Below are positions 1-8,957 of a DNA stretch of 64,000 nucleotides, one piece after another. The notes under the pieces were generated by a model. That model was not told the DNA's origin. It saw nothing but the letters and a program-made list of their open reading frames with translations, and did not search any database. The stretch is from VRUE01 sp963745915 (GTDB taxonomy: Bacteria; Actinomycetota; Thermoleophilia; Solirubrobacterales; 70-9). Location: contig CAVUZA010000002.1 of assembly GCA_963745915.1 (NCBI GenBank), positions 1,488,001 to 1,552,000 of the forward strand, read 5' to 3'. The number at the start of each line of letters is the position of its first letter. Positions within the stretch are counted from its first letter, which is position 1. Position numbers and translations under genes: made by a program.

Positions 1-2667
1 CCGAGCAGGAAGGGCTGAGCATGTCGGTCAGCCCCGACGACGGCCAGGGCTCGCGGATGAGCTACCTGAGCTTCGTCGACCAGCCCGACGGGGTCCACGT
101 CACCTTCTACGACGTCGACGACCCGGGGCCGCTGCCGACGGTGGCCGAATTCGAACCGACCGAACTGCCGGTGCTCGACCGCTCCGAAGCGCACACGATC
201 CGCTTCGCGATGGACCTCGTTCCCGGCGCGGGCAACGACGTGGTGCGGATCTTCATCGACGGCGCCCTCGTCCACACCGGCACCAGCTGGGAGGACTACT
301 ACCGCTTCGACGCCGAGCAGACCGGCAACGGCAACGTCGTGCCGACGACCAGCGGCCTGATCTTCCTCACCCGCGGCTCGGGCACGAACCCGGGCGTCGC
401 CGGCCAGGGATACGTGCTCGACGACGTCGCCTTCGCCTCCTCGGCGGCAGCGTCGGGGAGCTTCACCGTCAACGACGACCTGGCCGGCCCCGGTCCCTCG
501 GGCGCCGATTGCGAAGCGCCCGACTTCACCACGATCCAGAGCGCCGCGTCGGCGGTCGCCGCCGGCTCGACGATCCTGGTCTGCGCGGGCAGCTACGTCG
601 AACAGGTCGACCTCGGCAAGTCGCTGACCGTGATCGGCAACGCGGCGGCTGACACCAGCGTCGTCGCCCCGGCCGCGCTGGCGACCAAGTTCACCACCAG
701 CGGCCCCAACAAGCCGGTGGTCTACGTCCACGACGGCGCCACGGTGGCGCTGCGCAACCTGACCGTCGACGGCGACGGCCAGGGCAACGCCAACTACCGG
801 ATCGTCGGCGTCGCCTTCGACGACGCCGACGGCAGCCTGCGCAACAGCGCCGTGGTGCGCGTGCGCAACACGCCGCTCAACGGCAACCAGGCCGGCGTCG
901 GCCTGCTCGCCGTCGACGAAGACGGCGAAGGACGCGACCTGCTGGTCCGCGGCAACTCGTTCTCGGAGTTCCAGAAGAACGCGATCGTGGTCAGCGGCGA
1001 GGGCCTCAGCGCCGACGTCAGCAACAACGCGATCGAAGGCGCCGGCTTCACCGAACTGATCGCCCAGAACGGCGTTCAGATCGGCCAAGGCGCCGGCGGC
1101 TCGGTGACCGGCAACGAGATCGGCGAGATCGGCTACTCGCCGAACTCCTGGTGCGCCGCCGGCATCCTGCTGCTTGAAGCGGCGCCGGTGACGGTTTCCG
1201 GCAACGCCCTGGACCACATCCAGTGCGGCATCTACGGACAGGAAAGCGGCGGCGCCGAGATCCTCGGCAACACGCTGCTCGAAAACCGCTACGCGGTGAC
1301 CCTGTTCGACAACGCGGCGACGGTCAGCGACAACGTGATCGACGCCAGCGGGGGCGGCTTCCCCGACTCGGAGGCGATCTTCGCCGCCGAGTACACGGCC
1401 GACCAGGGCTTCCTGGTCCGGGCCGAGCGCAACACCCTGCTCGGCAACACCGAAGCGGCGCTGGCCCTGGCCGACTTCGACGCCGACGCCTACAAGGCCC
1501 GGATGGAGGCCCACCTCAACCGGATCGCCGGCAACGCGGTGGGCGCCCTCGACGAAGGCGCCGGCTCGCTCGAAGCTCAGAACAACTGGTGGGGCTGCAA
1601 CGCCGGTCCGGGCGAAGCGGGCTGCGACCCGGTCGAAGAGGACGTCGAGGGGACGATCGACGCCTCGCCCTGGCTGGTGCTGGGGCTGGCGGCCAGCCCG
1701 GCGACCGTCTACAAGGAAGTCGGCCAGTCGCAGTCTGACCGCCGACCTGACCCACAACTCGAACGGCGGGGTCGCCGGCAGCGGCTTCCCCGACGGGACG
1801 GAGATCGGCTTCGGCGCGACCGGGGGGACGGTGGCGCCGCTCGCCGACGACACCGTCGACGGCCGCGCCCGCAGCCTCTTCAGCGCCGGGTCGGCGCTGA
1901 CCACGGCGGACGCCACCGCGACGCTGGACAGCGAGACGGCCCACGTCGCCGTGGAGGTCGTCGAACCGCCCGAAGGGCCGACCGGCCCCACGGGACCGAC
2001 CGGCCCGACCGGCCCGGAAGGCCCTGAAGGCGCGACCGGCCCCGAAGGCCCCGAAGGACCGACCGGCCCGGAAGGCCCTGAAGGCGCGACCGGCCCCGAA
2101 GGCCCCGAAGGACCGACCGGTCCGGAAGGCCCCGAAGGCGCGACCGGCCCCGAAGGGCCGCAGGGCGAAACGGGCCCCACCGGTCCCGAAGGCCCCACCG
2201 GTCCCGAAGGGCCCGTTGGCCCCGAAGGGCCGCAGGGCAAACCCGGCCTGGAAGGACCTCCGGGTCAGGTCGGGCCGACCGGCAAAGAAGGCGCTCCGGG
2301 CCAAAACGGCAAAAACGGCAAAGGCAGCCAGTCGCTGAAGGTGAAGATGGCGGTCAGCTTCGCCCGGCGGCCGGTGATCGTCGCCCGCAAGGGCGGGGTG
2401 CCGGTCAGGCTGCGCTGCGCCGGGACGACCGCCAACCGCTGCGTCGGGACGCTGGTCCTGCGCAGCCGCGGCACCGTCGCCAAGAAGGTCTACTCGATCC
2501 GCCGCGGCGGCAAGGCGGTCGTCCGGGTCGGGCTCGGGCGCAAGCTGCTGCGCGCGCTCCGCGTCGCCCGGCGGCACGGCGGCGCCCTGCAGGCGCGGGT
2601 GTTCGCCCGCACCGCGCAGACGTCGGGTTCGCCGACGATCTCGAGTCGCCTGATTCGGCTGAAGTAG
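1..2667 (+). CDS. Secreted beta-helix / collagen-like protein, 5' end outside window, frameshifted
   Basis: The reading frame is already open at the window edge, so the true start lies upstream. Visible parts in order are a lectin-like beta-sandwich segment (about 21-450), a right-handed parallel beta-helix with recurrent N-N and G-N turns typical of pectin-lyase-like folds (about 470-1640), an Ig-like segment (about 1690-1960), a collagen-like G-X-Y stretch rich in GPTGPEGPEG (about 1972-2325) and a basic beta-rich C-terminal domain ending at 2667. The frame changes near 1737: one extra base (probably a C in the gaccgcc run) restores a continuous product. A surface or extracellular structural role is inferred from architecture; no catalytic motif is evident. 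The single indel resembles those in rpoB, so it may be a sequence error. Confidence 0.75.
2007..2163 (+). repeat. 54-bp tandem repeat coding for collagen-like G-X-Y triplets
   Basis: Three units begin at 2007, 2061 and 2115 with a period of exactly 54 bases, each coding 18 residues of GPEGPEG / GATGPEGPEG type. Silent C/T differences between units show some divergence. The period is a multiple of nine, so gain or loss of units would keep the triplet register. Confidence 0.85.
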
Positions 2668-2744
2668 CGGCGAGCGCCTCATCGAAAGTGGGTGGGCCGT
2701 CCGTCCAGTTGGGCGGGCGGCCCTCTCGCCGCAACGGGCCTGAA

Positions 2745-2784
2745 CCGATGCGCCCCATGTGTACGGACACGGGCGCATATCGGC
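2745..2784 (+). other. Hairpin at the start of the protease gene
   Basis: CCGATGCGCCC (from 2746) pairs with GGGCGCAT-AT-CGG (to 2783) around an inner GTGT/ACAC stem. The fold overlaps the chosen GTG start at 2759, so it could mask initiation. Its arms resemble, loosely, the 49-nt hairpins at 10733 and 22519, but the similarity is not close enough to call it a third copy. Confidence 0.4.
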
Positions 2785-3901
2785 TCGCGCGGCCGGCGCG
2801 CTGGCGGCCCCGATCGCCGCCCTCGCCCTGCTCGCCGCACCGGCGGCGGCCGCGACCCGCGAGGCGCCGCCGGCGGCCGCGGAGCACCCCAACCCCGGTG
2901 CGGCCGCCTCGTCGGCCAGCTCGCGCCCCGACCCGGCGGCGCTGCGCGCGATGGTCCGCAGCGGCGCCCGGCGCTTCGCCCCGGCCGCCGAGGGGCTGCG
3001 GATCTCATCGACCCGCTTCGGCCCCGACGCCGTTGCCGCCGTCGCCGCCACGCTGCGCTCGCTCGACCACGGCCCGGAGATCGCCTCGCTCTCCGTCTAC
3101 GTCGCCGACGCCGCCGAGCTGCGGCGCGAATGCGGCGCCACCGTCGTCGCCTGCTACCTGCCCGCCGAGTCGCGCATGGTCGTCTCCGGCGTCGACCGCG
3201 CCGTCGCCGGCGTGCCCCGCGATTTCGTCATCGCCCACGAGTACGGCCACCACATCGCCAACAGCCAGGCGGGCAGCGTCCCCTCGCCGCTCACCGGGGG
3301 CACGGCGCGCTGGGCCACCTACGAGCGGGTCTGCCAGCTCTCGCGGGCCGGTCGCCTCTTCCCGGGCGACCAGGGGGCCCACTACTGGGACGACCCCGAA
3401 GAGGCCTTCGCCCAGTCCTACGCCAGCCTCAACCGGCCCCGGGATCGCGTCCCCTGGCAGTACAACTCGCTGCTGCGGCCGACCGCCGGCTCGCTGGCGC
3501 GGATCCACGCTGACGTGACGCGGCCCTGGAGCGGCCCGGTCAGCTCCGAGTGGCAGGGCGCCCTCGGGGCGGCGCCGGAGTCCCGCCCGGCGCCGGCCGC
3601 GCGCGCCGGCAGCCTCGCCGTCGGCGGCGCCCGCGCGGTCGCCGGCCGCGACTGGCTCGCCGCGCGCACGATCCGCACTCCCCTCGACGGCCCGGTCTCG
3701 GTCAGCGTCGACGGCGCCCCCGGCGCCCTCGCCGTCTCGCTGCGCGATCCGCAGAGCGACCGCGTCCTCGCCCGCGCGACCAGCGATGCCGCTGGCAGCG
3801 CCGTCCTCGCCTACTCGAGCTGCGGGCACGACTCCCTGCGGCTCGAGGTTCGCGCGACCGGCGCGGCGACCGCTTTCACGGCAGCGATCACCAGGCCCTA
3901 G
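2759..3901 (+). CDS. Secreted zinc-dependent protease-like protein (HExxH)
   Basis: The 380-residue product has a basic N-terminus followed by an alanine/leucine-rich hydrophobic stretch (about 10-32) that looks like a signal peptide. HEYGHH at 160-165 is the zinc-binding and catalytic motif of zincins, and DPEEAFAQSYA (about 212-222) is a plausible site for the third, glutamate ligand, as in gluzincins. The part after residue about 260 is low in motifs and could be a beta-sandwich. The start is a GTG; two nearby ATGs are in other frames. It stands alone between the collagen-like gene and the SIR2 locus. The substrate is unknown; the protease call rests on the motif and its spacing. Confidence 0.7.
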   Translation: MYGHGRISARAAGALAAPIAALALLAAPAAAATREAPPAAAEHPNPGAAASSASSRPDPAALRAMVRSGARRFAPAAEGLRISSTRFGPDAVAAVAATLRSLDHGPEIASLSVYVADAAELRRECGATVVACYLPAESRMVVSGVDRAVAGVPRDFVIAHEYGHHIANSQAGSVPSPLTGGTARWATYERVCQLSRAGRLFPGDQGAHYWDDPEEAFAQSYASLNRPRDRVPWQYNSLLRPTAGSLARIHADVTRPWSGPVSSEWQGALGAAPESRPAPAARAGSLAVGGARAVAGRDWLAARTIRTPLDGPVSVSVDGAPGALAVSLRDPQSDRVLARATSDAAGSAVLAYSSCGHDSLRLEVRATGAATAFTAAITRP

Positions 3902-3965
3902 CGTCCTGAGTCATGAGTCCTGCACCGGGTCGGCGAGCATGGCTGGGGCCAACCCCGGTGCCGAG

Positions 3966-4003
3966 TGATCGATTGACCCCCACCTACGGGGGCAAATCGA
4001 TCA
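3966..4003. terminator. Bidirectional terminator-like hairpin
   Basis: TGATCGATT and AATCGATCA form a 9-bp stem, continued by CCCCC/GGGGG around a 6-base loop, with one small internal loop. It lies between the convergent protease gene and the SIR2-like gene. There is no long T-run on either side, so termination is inferred from position and stem strength. Confidence 0.6.
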
Positions 4004-4035
4004 GTCAACACCCTTGTGAGCCTGTGAGGAATTAA

Positions 4036-4063
4036 GCCGGGGAGAGACGGGAATCTCCCCGGC
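4036..4063. terminator. Second hairpin between convergent genes
   Basis: GCCGGGGAGA pairs perfectly with TCTCCCCGGC around an 8-base loop. Together with the hairpin at 3966 it separates the plus-strand protease gene from the 3' end of the minus-strand SIR2-like gene. Confidence 0.5.
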
Positions 4064-4751
4064 GAGTCCGAGCAATTGCATCTTGATGCTCCGTAGCTGC
4101 TGTCCGGAGGTCATCGAGTTCACAGAGCGGAAACCGCCGGCGCTCAATCCGCTGAGTCGACAAACGCGGGCACAGGCTCACCAAAGACGAGTGGTAGGGC
4201 CTCGGAGCATCGCTCTCGTTGGACGTAGAGGCGCCGCTCGAAGCTCTGATCCTCGCCGTCGGCCCAGGGAACGAGGTAGTTGTTCAATTTCGCCCTGAAA
4301 TCGCTTGCCAAGTGCTCGGGCGCTCCGATCGTGTCCGGCCATGCGGGATCGATGACGAGGATGGTCCTGGCGATGTCCTCCTGGCACCATCGCTGAATCA
4401 ACTCATTGACGTGGTCGTCCCGAAATGAGTACCCGATGATCGCCAGCTGGGTCGCGGAAGACATCTGCTTCTCCAGCTCGGCCAGAAGGCCGAGGAACGG
4501 ACCCTCGGCGCGAAGCTTGCCGCGCTGACCGAAGACGAGGGCGGGTTGGCCATCGCGGGCGTCGGGGTCGTCGACAACCTGCATAGCCCGCCGTGGCAGA
4601 TGGCCGTCTGCATATTCCAGATCGGCCCAGATCCAATCGATCGAACCATGGAGCTTGAGAAGGCGGAGTCCGTTCGCCGGCCAGTTCCAGCTCCCGTGAC
4701 TCAGCCAGTGGTCTATCCCCGTCGATAGCGGTATTCCGGCCGCGTTGGCTG

Positions 4752-4759
4752 CTTGCTCG
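4752..4759. repeat. 8-bp target site duplication, left copy
   Basis: CTTGCTCG here matches the copy at 7494-7501 exactly. The two copies abut the imperfect terminal inverted repeats of the IS256-family element. Eight or nine base pairs is the usual duplication size for this family. Confidence 0.85.
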
Positions 4760-4794
4760 GGTCACGTCGCTACAAGTGGTGTAACGAGCACGTA

Positions 4795-4821
4795 GGTGGC
4801 CGGAACGAAGTTCCGGCCACC
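4795..4821. other. Hairpin inside the left end of the IS256-family element
   Basis: GGTGGCCGGAAC and GTTCCGGCCACC form a perfect 12-bp stem with a GAA loop, about 55 bases before the transposase start. Stem-loops near the left end of insertion sequences often limit transposase expression from outside promoters; that role is an inference here. Confidence 0.6.
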
Positions 4822-5995
4822 GCGGGCCCCAGCTCGTCGGTTGACCACCAAGTCGACGACGAAAGGAAGCACCACGATGGCCGAGAGCCGAAGCATGACG
4901 ACCCCCGAGGTCGTCGCCAAGACCCTGATCGACGAGCACGCTGACCTCCTGCGCGAGGCGGTGGCGATGGCCGCCGCGCAGATCATGGAGGCGGAGATCA
5001 CTGCGGAGATCGGTGCCGACAAGGGCGAGGTCTCGGCGGCGAGGAGCACCCACCGAAACGGCTACCGCGACCGCCTCTGGGAGACCAGGGTTGGGGAGAT
5101 CGAGCTGGCGATCCCCAAAAAGCGCTCCGGAGGCGCCTACTTCCCGAGCTTCCTGGAGCCGCGCAAACGCTCCGAGCAGGCGATCGTCAGTGTCGTCATG
5201 GAGGCCTACGTCAACGGCGTCTCCACCCGCAAGGTCGACCGCCTGGTCGAGCAGCTGGGGATCGGCTCGATGAGCAAGGACCGGGTGTCCCGGCTCTGCA
5301 AGGCCCTTGACGAGCAGGTCACAGCCTTTCGCGAGCGTCCGCTGGAAGACCCCTTCCCCTACCTGTGGCTGGACGCCAAGCACGTCAAGGTCAGAGACCG
5401 TGGCCACGTCTACTCAAAGGCGCTGGTGATCGCCTACGGCGTGCACAAGAGCGGCCGCCGCGAGGTGATCGGCCTCAACATCGGCGAGGTCGAGTCGGGC
5501 GCCTTTTGGGTGGAGTTCCTGCGCGAGCTGCGCGCCCGCGGCCTGCACGGGGTGCGCCTCTGCGTCTCCGATGCCCACGAGGGCCTGAAGGGCGCGATCG
5601 CCAGGGTGCTGGGCTGCCCCTGGCAGCGCTGCACCGTGCATTTCGTGCGCGACATGCACCAGCACTGCCGACCCCAGCAGCGCGGCATGGTCTCCGCCGC
5701 CCTGCGCGAGGTCTTCCAGGCCGAGAGCTACGAGCAGGCCCGCGAGCGCGCCACCGTTGTGATCGAGCGCCTGGCGCCGGCGGTGTCCAAGGTCGCCGAG
5801 CTGCTTGAGGAGGCCGAGGAGGACCTGATCGCCTTCTACCGCTTCCCCTCCACGCACTGGTCCAAGCTCAGAAGCACCAACCCGCTGGAGCGGGTCAACC
5901 GCGAGGTCGGGCGTCGCTCTGACGTCGTCGGCATCTTCCCCAACGACGAGTCCGCCGTCCGCCTCGCCGGCGCCCTGCTCATCGAGCAAAACGAC

Positions 5996-6267
5996 TGTGT
6001 CTCAGGATGGGAAATGTCGTCCGTATGGGCGAAGAGGCTCTCCCGCATCCGGTGGTCTGACTCGCAGAAACGAATGCCCGGGATTCATCCGGCCCCAGCT
6101 GGGGCCGGATGAATCGACAAGTGGCCTTCACTCGACTCGTCGACCGCCGGACGTGGGCGGGTCGGCGACCGTGACTTCATAGGAGTGTTGCGCCAAATGC
6201 ATCGACACAGTCTCGTCCGCTCGCCGACCCGGCCTCGACCATAACCACCAACAAGGAGGCCATTTCG
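5996..6267 (+). ncRNA. IS110 left end, candidate bridge RNA region
   Basis: IS110-group elements encode a structured bridge RNA in the non-coding left end before the recombinase; it pairs with both donor and target DNA. This 272-nt region is the only place in the element that could hold it. It contains a 34-nt perfect palindrome at 6082-6115 and, at 6129-6142, CACTCGACTCGTCG. The part 6135-6142 is complementary to the 8 bases of target spanning the insertion point (CGAC/GAGT), and 6129-6138 is complementary to the right element-target junction at 7325-7334. The RNA ends and fold are not determined. Confidence 0.6.
6082..6115. repeat. 34-nt perfect palindrome in the IS110 left end
   Basis: Each half is GATTCATCCGGCCCCAG read on one strand. 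In RNA it would form a very stable stem. It lies in the presumed bridge RNA region; it is not preceded by a gene of this element, so a terminator for outside transcription is the other possibility. Confidence 0.8.
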
Positions 6268-7317
6268 ATGATCGTCGGCGTCGACGTCCACAAGCACACC
6301 CACACCGCAGCATTGCTCGACCCGCCGAGCGGGGAGATCTCGACCCTCACGTTCGCCAACAGCGCCGACGGGATCGCCCGGCTGCGCGACTGGCTCGCCC
6401 AGCGTGGCGGGTCAAAGGCGGTGGTCGGCATCGAGAACGCCGCGGGCTACGGTCGCCTTCTGGCTGCGGCTCTGATCGCCGCCGGCCACGAGGTCCTGAC
6501 GGTTCCCTCCTGGCGCACCCACCGCGACCGTGATCTCGTCGGACCGGGAAAGAGCGACGCTGGCGACGCCACGGCGGTCGCCGAGGTGGTGCTGCGCAAG
6601 CGCTCGGAGCTGGGCCCCGCGGCCGAGCCCGAGGTGGTGCGGGCGATGGCGCTGCTCGAGTCCCTGCGTCGCCAGTCGGTCGCCCAGCGCACCCAGGCGA
6701 TCCAACGGCTGCGGGCAATCTGGACGCAGGTAGACCCGGGGGCAGAGCGGGAGGTCGCCCACCTGCACCGTCAACGCCCGCTGCGCAGGTTGCGCCGGAT
6801 CAGCTTCGGCGATGGTCTCGCCGACCGGGCGGCTGCCCGCTGCGTCCGTGAGCTCGCCCGGGAGATCGCCGCCCTGAACGATCGGATCGGCGAGCTCGAG
6901 GCGGAGATGGCCGAGCTATTGGCCGAACACGGCGACCCGCTTGCCGACCTGCAGGGTGCCGGCCCTCAGGTCGCCGCTGCGGTGGTCGCCCATGCCGGTG
7001 ACGTGCGGCGCTTCCGCAGTCAGGCCGCCTTCGCCCGCTTCTGCGGCGTCGCCCCGATCCCGTGCGGCTCGGGGCAAAGCGACGGCAGGCATCGACTCCA
7101 CCGCGGCGGCAACCGTCAGCTGAACGCGGCTCTGCACCGCATCGCGATCGTCCAGGCCCGCGTCTCACCCGAGGCCCAGGCCTTTCTCGCCCGCAAGCGC
7201 GACGAGGGCAAGACCGCACGCGAGGCACGGCGGGCGCTCAAGCGCCACCTCGCCAACGTCGTCTTCAGACGGCTCCTCGCCTGGGCTCCGGACGCGCTCG
7301 CACCAGCCGCGACTTGA
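6268..7317 (+). CDS. IS110-family transposase (DEDD recombinase)
   Basis: The 349-residue protein has the N-terminal RuvC-like domain with D6 (GVDVHKH), E56 (GIENAAGYG), D97 and D100 (GKSDAGDATA), the DEDD set of the family. The C-terminal transposase-20 domain follows, with a helix-hairpin-helix segment (LADLQGAGPQVAAAV, about 225-240) and the conserved serine region FCGVAPIPCGSGQSDG (catalytic serine probably S268 or S271). AAGGAGG lies just upstream of the ATG. The gene appears intact, so the element may still be active. It catalyses RNA-guided insertion and excision in characterised relatives. Confidence 0.93.
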   Translation: MIVGVDVHKHTHTAALLDPPSGEISTLTFANSADGIARLRDWLAQRGGSKAVVGIENAAGYGRLLAAALIAAGHEVLTVPSWRTHRDRDLVGPGKSDAGDATAVAEVVLRKRSELGPAAEPEVVRAMALLESLRRQSVAQRTQAIQRLRAIWTQVDPGAEREVAHLHRQRPLRRLRRISFGDGLADRAAARCVRELAREIAALNDRIGELEAEMAELLAEHGDPLADLQGAGPQVAAAVVAHAGDVRRFRSQAAFARFCGVAPIPCGSGQSDGRHRLHRGGNRQLNAALHRIAIVQARVSPEAQAFLARKRDEGKTAREARRALKRHLANVVFRRLLAWAPDALAPAAT

Positions 7318-7493
7318 CATAGGAGAGTCGAGTGGCTGGTCAGCCGCCGCTACCTCTCCGAGGAGTCGCTCGCCCTGGTCCTCGAGGACCAGGGCGATGA
7401 AGCCCTGGCGGAGTCGGACCGAGGGGAGGTGCCCCAGCTACAAGCCGCGTGAAGGACCCGACGAGGAGTTACACCACAACTCGCGACTTGACT

Positions 7494-7501
7494 CTTGCTC
7501 G
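7494..7501. repeat. 8-bp target site duplication, right copy
   Basis: CTTGCTCG, identical to 4752-4759, marks where the IS256-family element meets the N-terminal half of the SIR2-like gene. Confidence 0.85.
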
Positions 7502-8230
7502 ACGCTTAGGTCGTAGTTGAGCGTCGCGACCGTTATCCCCCCAGCCTGCTCCCCCTGTCGAACGAGAGGGGATAGGTACGCGGACTCCTTGGCAGTGGTG
7601 GCGACTAGGCTTCGGAGCTCGTCGAGCATTGCCGACGCAAGGTCGCGATAGGTCTTTCCGTCGGCTGCGGAGCCAGTTCGCGCGTCGATCAATTCAACCA
7701 AGAGATCGCGGGGGCCGCCGAAGCTGTGAGGTCGTTCAAGGGCTTGCGCGAAGCGAAAATTGAAGTTCCCCTCCACGTTGCTTGATTGGGTGTCCAGGGC
7801 ATCTACTGCTCGGTGCCAGGATGAGACGAACGGAGAAACCTCGAGCGTGTTTCGTTCAGCCAGTAGTTCCACTGCGGCGAATACTCGCTCGACATCTAGG
7901 CCCGAAAACGGGTTGTGACCTGCTGCGCCATCGTGAGAGAGAAGTGCGCCGCAGACGAAGTGAAGCGCGGCGGAAATCGGCCGGTGGTCAAAGGGTCGTT
8001 CGTTGATTCGCTCGGCGAGGCGCTCGGTCATGTCGAATGTCGTCGGAACGCCGGCCTCTGCCGATGCCCCTGCCCCGAGCAGCACGACGGTCTCGGCCGT
8101 TGTCGCCATGTCGGCATGGTGCCGCATTGGGCGCGTCGTCGCTGCTCTCCGAGCGCTATCCTTCGGCCCAGCCTCGCGCCTCGGCCCGGGGTTTTCTCTT
8201 GTAACGACTCGGAAGCGGATCGAGGAACGA

Positions 8231-8395
8231 ATGGCTCGCGGAGATGTCCGCATCGCGGTGACGCTGGCTTGCGAAGACTGCAAGCGGCGCAATTATCAGA
8301 CAAACAAGTCCCGGCGAAATACTCCGGACCGAATCGAGATGCGCAAGTACTGCCGCTGGTGCGGCAAGCACACTCCGCACAAGGAGACGCGCTAG
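8231..8395 (+). CDS. rpmG: 50S ribosomal protein L33 (bL33)
   Basis: The 54-residue product has the zinc-ribbon cysteines C14, C17, C41 and C44, so it is the zinc-binding (C+) form of L33. The ATG at 8231 follows GAGGA. secE begins five bases after its stop, and an rpmG-secE-nusG order is common in bacteria. Longer upstream in-frame sequence exists but starts without a ribosome-binding site and extends into the SIR2-like gene's leader on the other strand. The protein is part of the large subunit near the E site. Confidence 0.93.
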   Translation: MARGDVRIAVTLACEDCKRRNYQTNKSRRNTPDRIEMRKYCRWCGKHTPHKETR

Positions 8396-8399
8396 GCCC

Positions 8400-8924
8400 A
8401 TGGCCAAGACGCGCGCACAGCGCAAGGCCGAGCGCCGCGCCCGCGAAGAGCAGGAACGCAAGCGCTCCGGCAAGGCGCGCGACTCGGACTCGCGCGCCCA
8501 GCACGACACCCAGGTGCCGGTCTCCGGCGAGGTCGCCGAGGTCGAGGCGGTCGAGGCCGGCATGGCCGCCGGCGCGGCGGAGTCGGCGCTCGAGTTCCCC
8601 GACTCGCCCAAGTCCTCGCGGGCCGAGAAGCGCGCCGAGGCCAGGGCGGCCAAGGAAGCCGAGAAGCGCCAGCGCGCCGAGCAGAAGCGCCGCGAGAGCG
8701 AGCAGCTCGCCAAGAAGCAGAAGCAGGCCCAGGCCGATCGCCAGCGCGGCGGCGTGCTCGGTTTCCTGCTCTCCTGCTGGGCCGAGCTGAAGAAGGTCCA
8801 GTGGCCGGACCGCGACACCCTGGTCCAGGCGACCGCGGTCACCATCATCTTCGTCACCGTCGCCGCCGCCTACCTGGGCGCCCTCGACGCCGTCTTCCAG
8901 TTCCTGATCAAGCAGATCCTCTAA
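8400..8924 (+). CDS. secE: Preprotein translocase subunit SecE, long charged N-terminus
   Basis: Only the last 60 residues match the SecE core: an amphipathic helix with ELKKVQWPDRDTLVQAT followed by one membrane segment (about 145-168). The first 115 residues are rich in K, R, E and A and look like an extended coiled coil. At 174 residues it is well over the 60-90 typical of minimal SecE; N-terminal extensions are known in some actinobacteria. It partners SecY (38202) and SecG in the protein-export channel. Confidence 0.92.
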   Translation: MAKTRAQRKAERRAREEQERKRSGKARDSDSRAQHDTQVPVSGEVAEVEAVEAGMAAGAAESALEFPDSPKSSRAEKRAEARAAKEAEKRQRAEQKRRESEQLAKKQKQAQADRQRGGVLGFLLSCWAELKKVQWPDRDTLVQATAVTIIFVTVAAAYLGALDAVFQFLIKQIL

Positions 8925-8957
8925 GCGGATCCCCAACCGAAAAGGCCTCCTAAGACG

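Larger units (their letters stand above)
5996..7329 (+). mobile_element. IS110-family insertion sequence nested in the IS256-family transposase
   Basis: The boundaries come from the host gene: sequence up to 5995 (codons Q-N-D) joins directly to GAG at 7330 (codons E-W-L-V) to restore the IS256 transposase. The edge could shift by about one base because of a shared C. The element has no terminal inverted repeats or target duplication, as expected for IS110. It has a 272-nt left non-coding region, a DEDD transposase gene and only 12 bases after the stop codon, the usual layout for the IS110 group. Confidence 0.88.
4877..7452 (+). pseudogene. IS256-family (Mutator-type) transposase, split by IS110 element
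   Basis: The start at ATG 4877 follows an AAGGAAG ribosome-binding site. Catalytic DDE residues are visible as D166 (LDAKHV), D232 (SDAHEG) and E338 (STNPLERVNRE). The true coding sequence runs 4877-5995 (373 codons), then resumes at 7330 with EWLVSRRYLSEESLALV and ends at TGA 7452, giving 413 residues, the usual length. The apparent tail encoded after 5995 up to 6114 is IS110 sequence. The split removes the C-terminal 40 residues, so the protein is probably inactive. Confidence 0.9.
4760..7493 (+). mobile_element. IS256-family insertion sequence carrying a nested IS110-family element
   Basis: The element is bounded by the CTTGCTCG duplications. Its left end (4760-4785) and the reverse complement of its right end (7468-7493) share about 20 of 26 positions, including GTCGC and GTGGTGTAAC. 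Removing the nested IS110 element (5996-7329) leaves 1400 bp, a normal size for the family, with one transposase gene. It was inserted into the SIR2-like gene. Its own transposase is disrupted, so this copy should be immobile unless supplied in trans. Confidence 0.88.
4144..8109 (-). pseudogene. SIR2-like domain gene, interrupted by nested insertion sequences
   Basis: The N-terminal half runs from ATG 8109 down to about 7494 and has VVLLGAGASAEAGVP, the NAD/nucleotide-binding glycine-rich motif of SIR2-like domains, and TLNYDLSVE at its broken end. The C-terminal half (about 4759 down to the TGA at 4144) has LKLHGSIDW and AIIGYSFRDDHVNELI, also typical of this group. Joining the halves across the insertion with one copy of the 8-bp duplication gives a continuous product of about 408 residues. 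SIR2-like proteins of this kind are often NAD-consuming effectors of anti-phage systems; here that is family knowledge, and no partner gene remains visible. The insertion removes 2.7 kb of continuity, so the gene should be dead. Both halves are little decayed, suggesting a recent event. Confidence 0.85.

Noticed and set aside
1972..2325. CRISPR-like or satellite repeat
   Set aside because: The repeats have no unique spacers and code for G-X-Y triplets in frame; they are an ordinary coding repeat.
5996..6114. C-terminal tail of the IS256 transposase
   Set aside because: The sequence belongs to the inserted IS110 element; the real tail is at 7330-7452.
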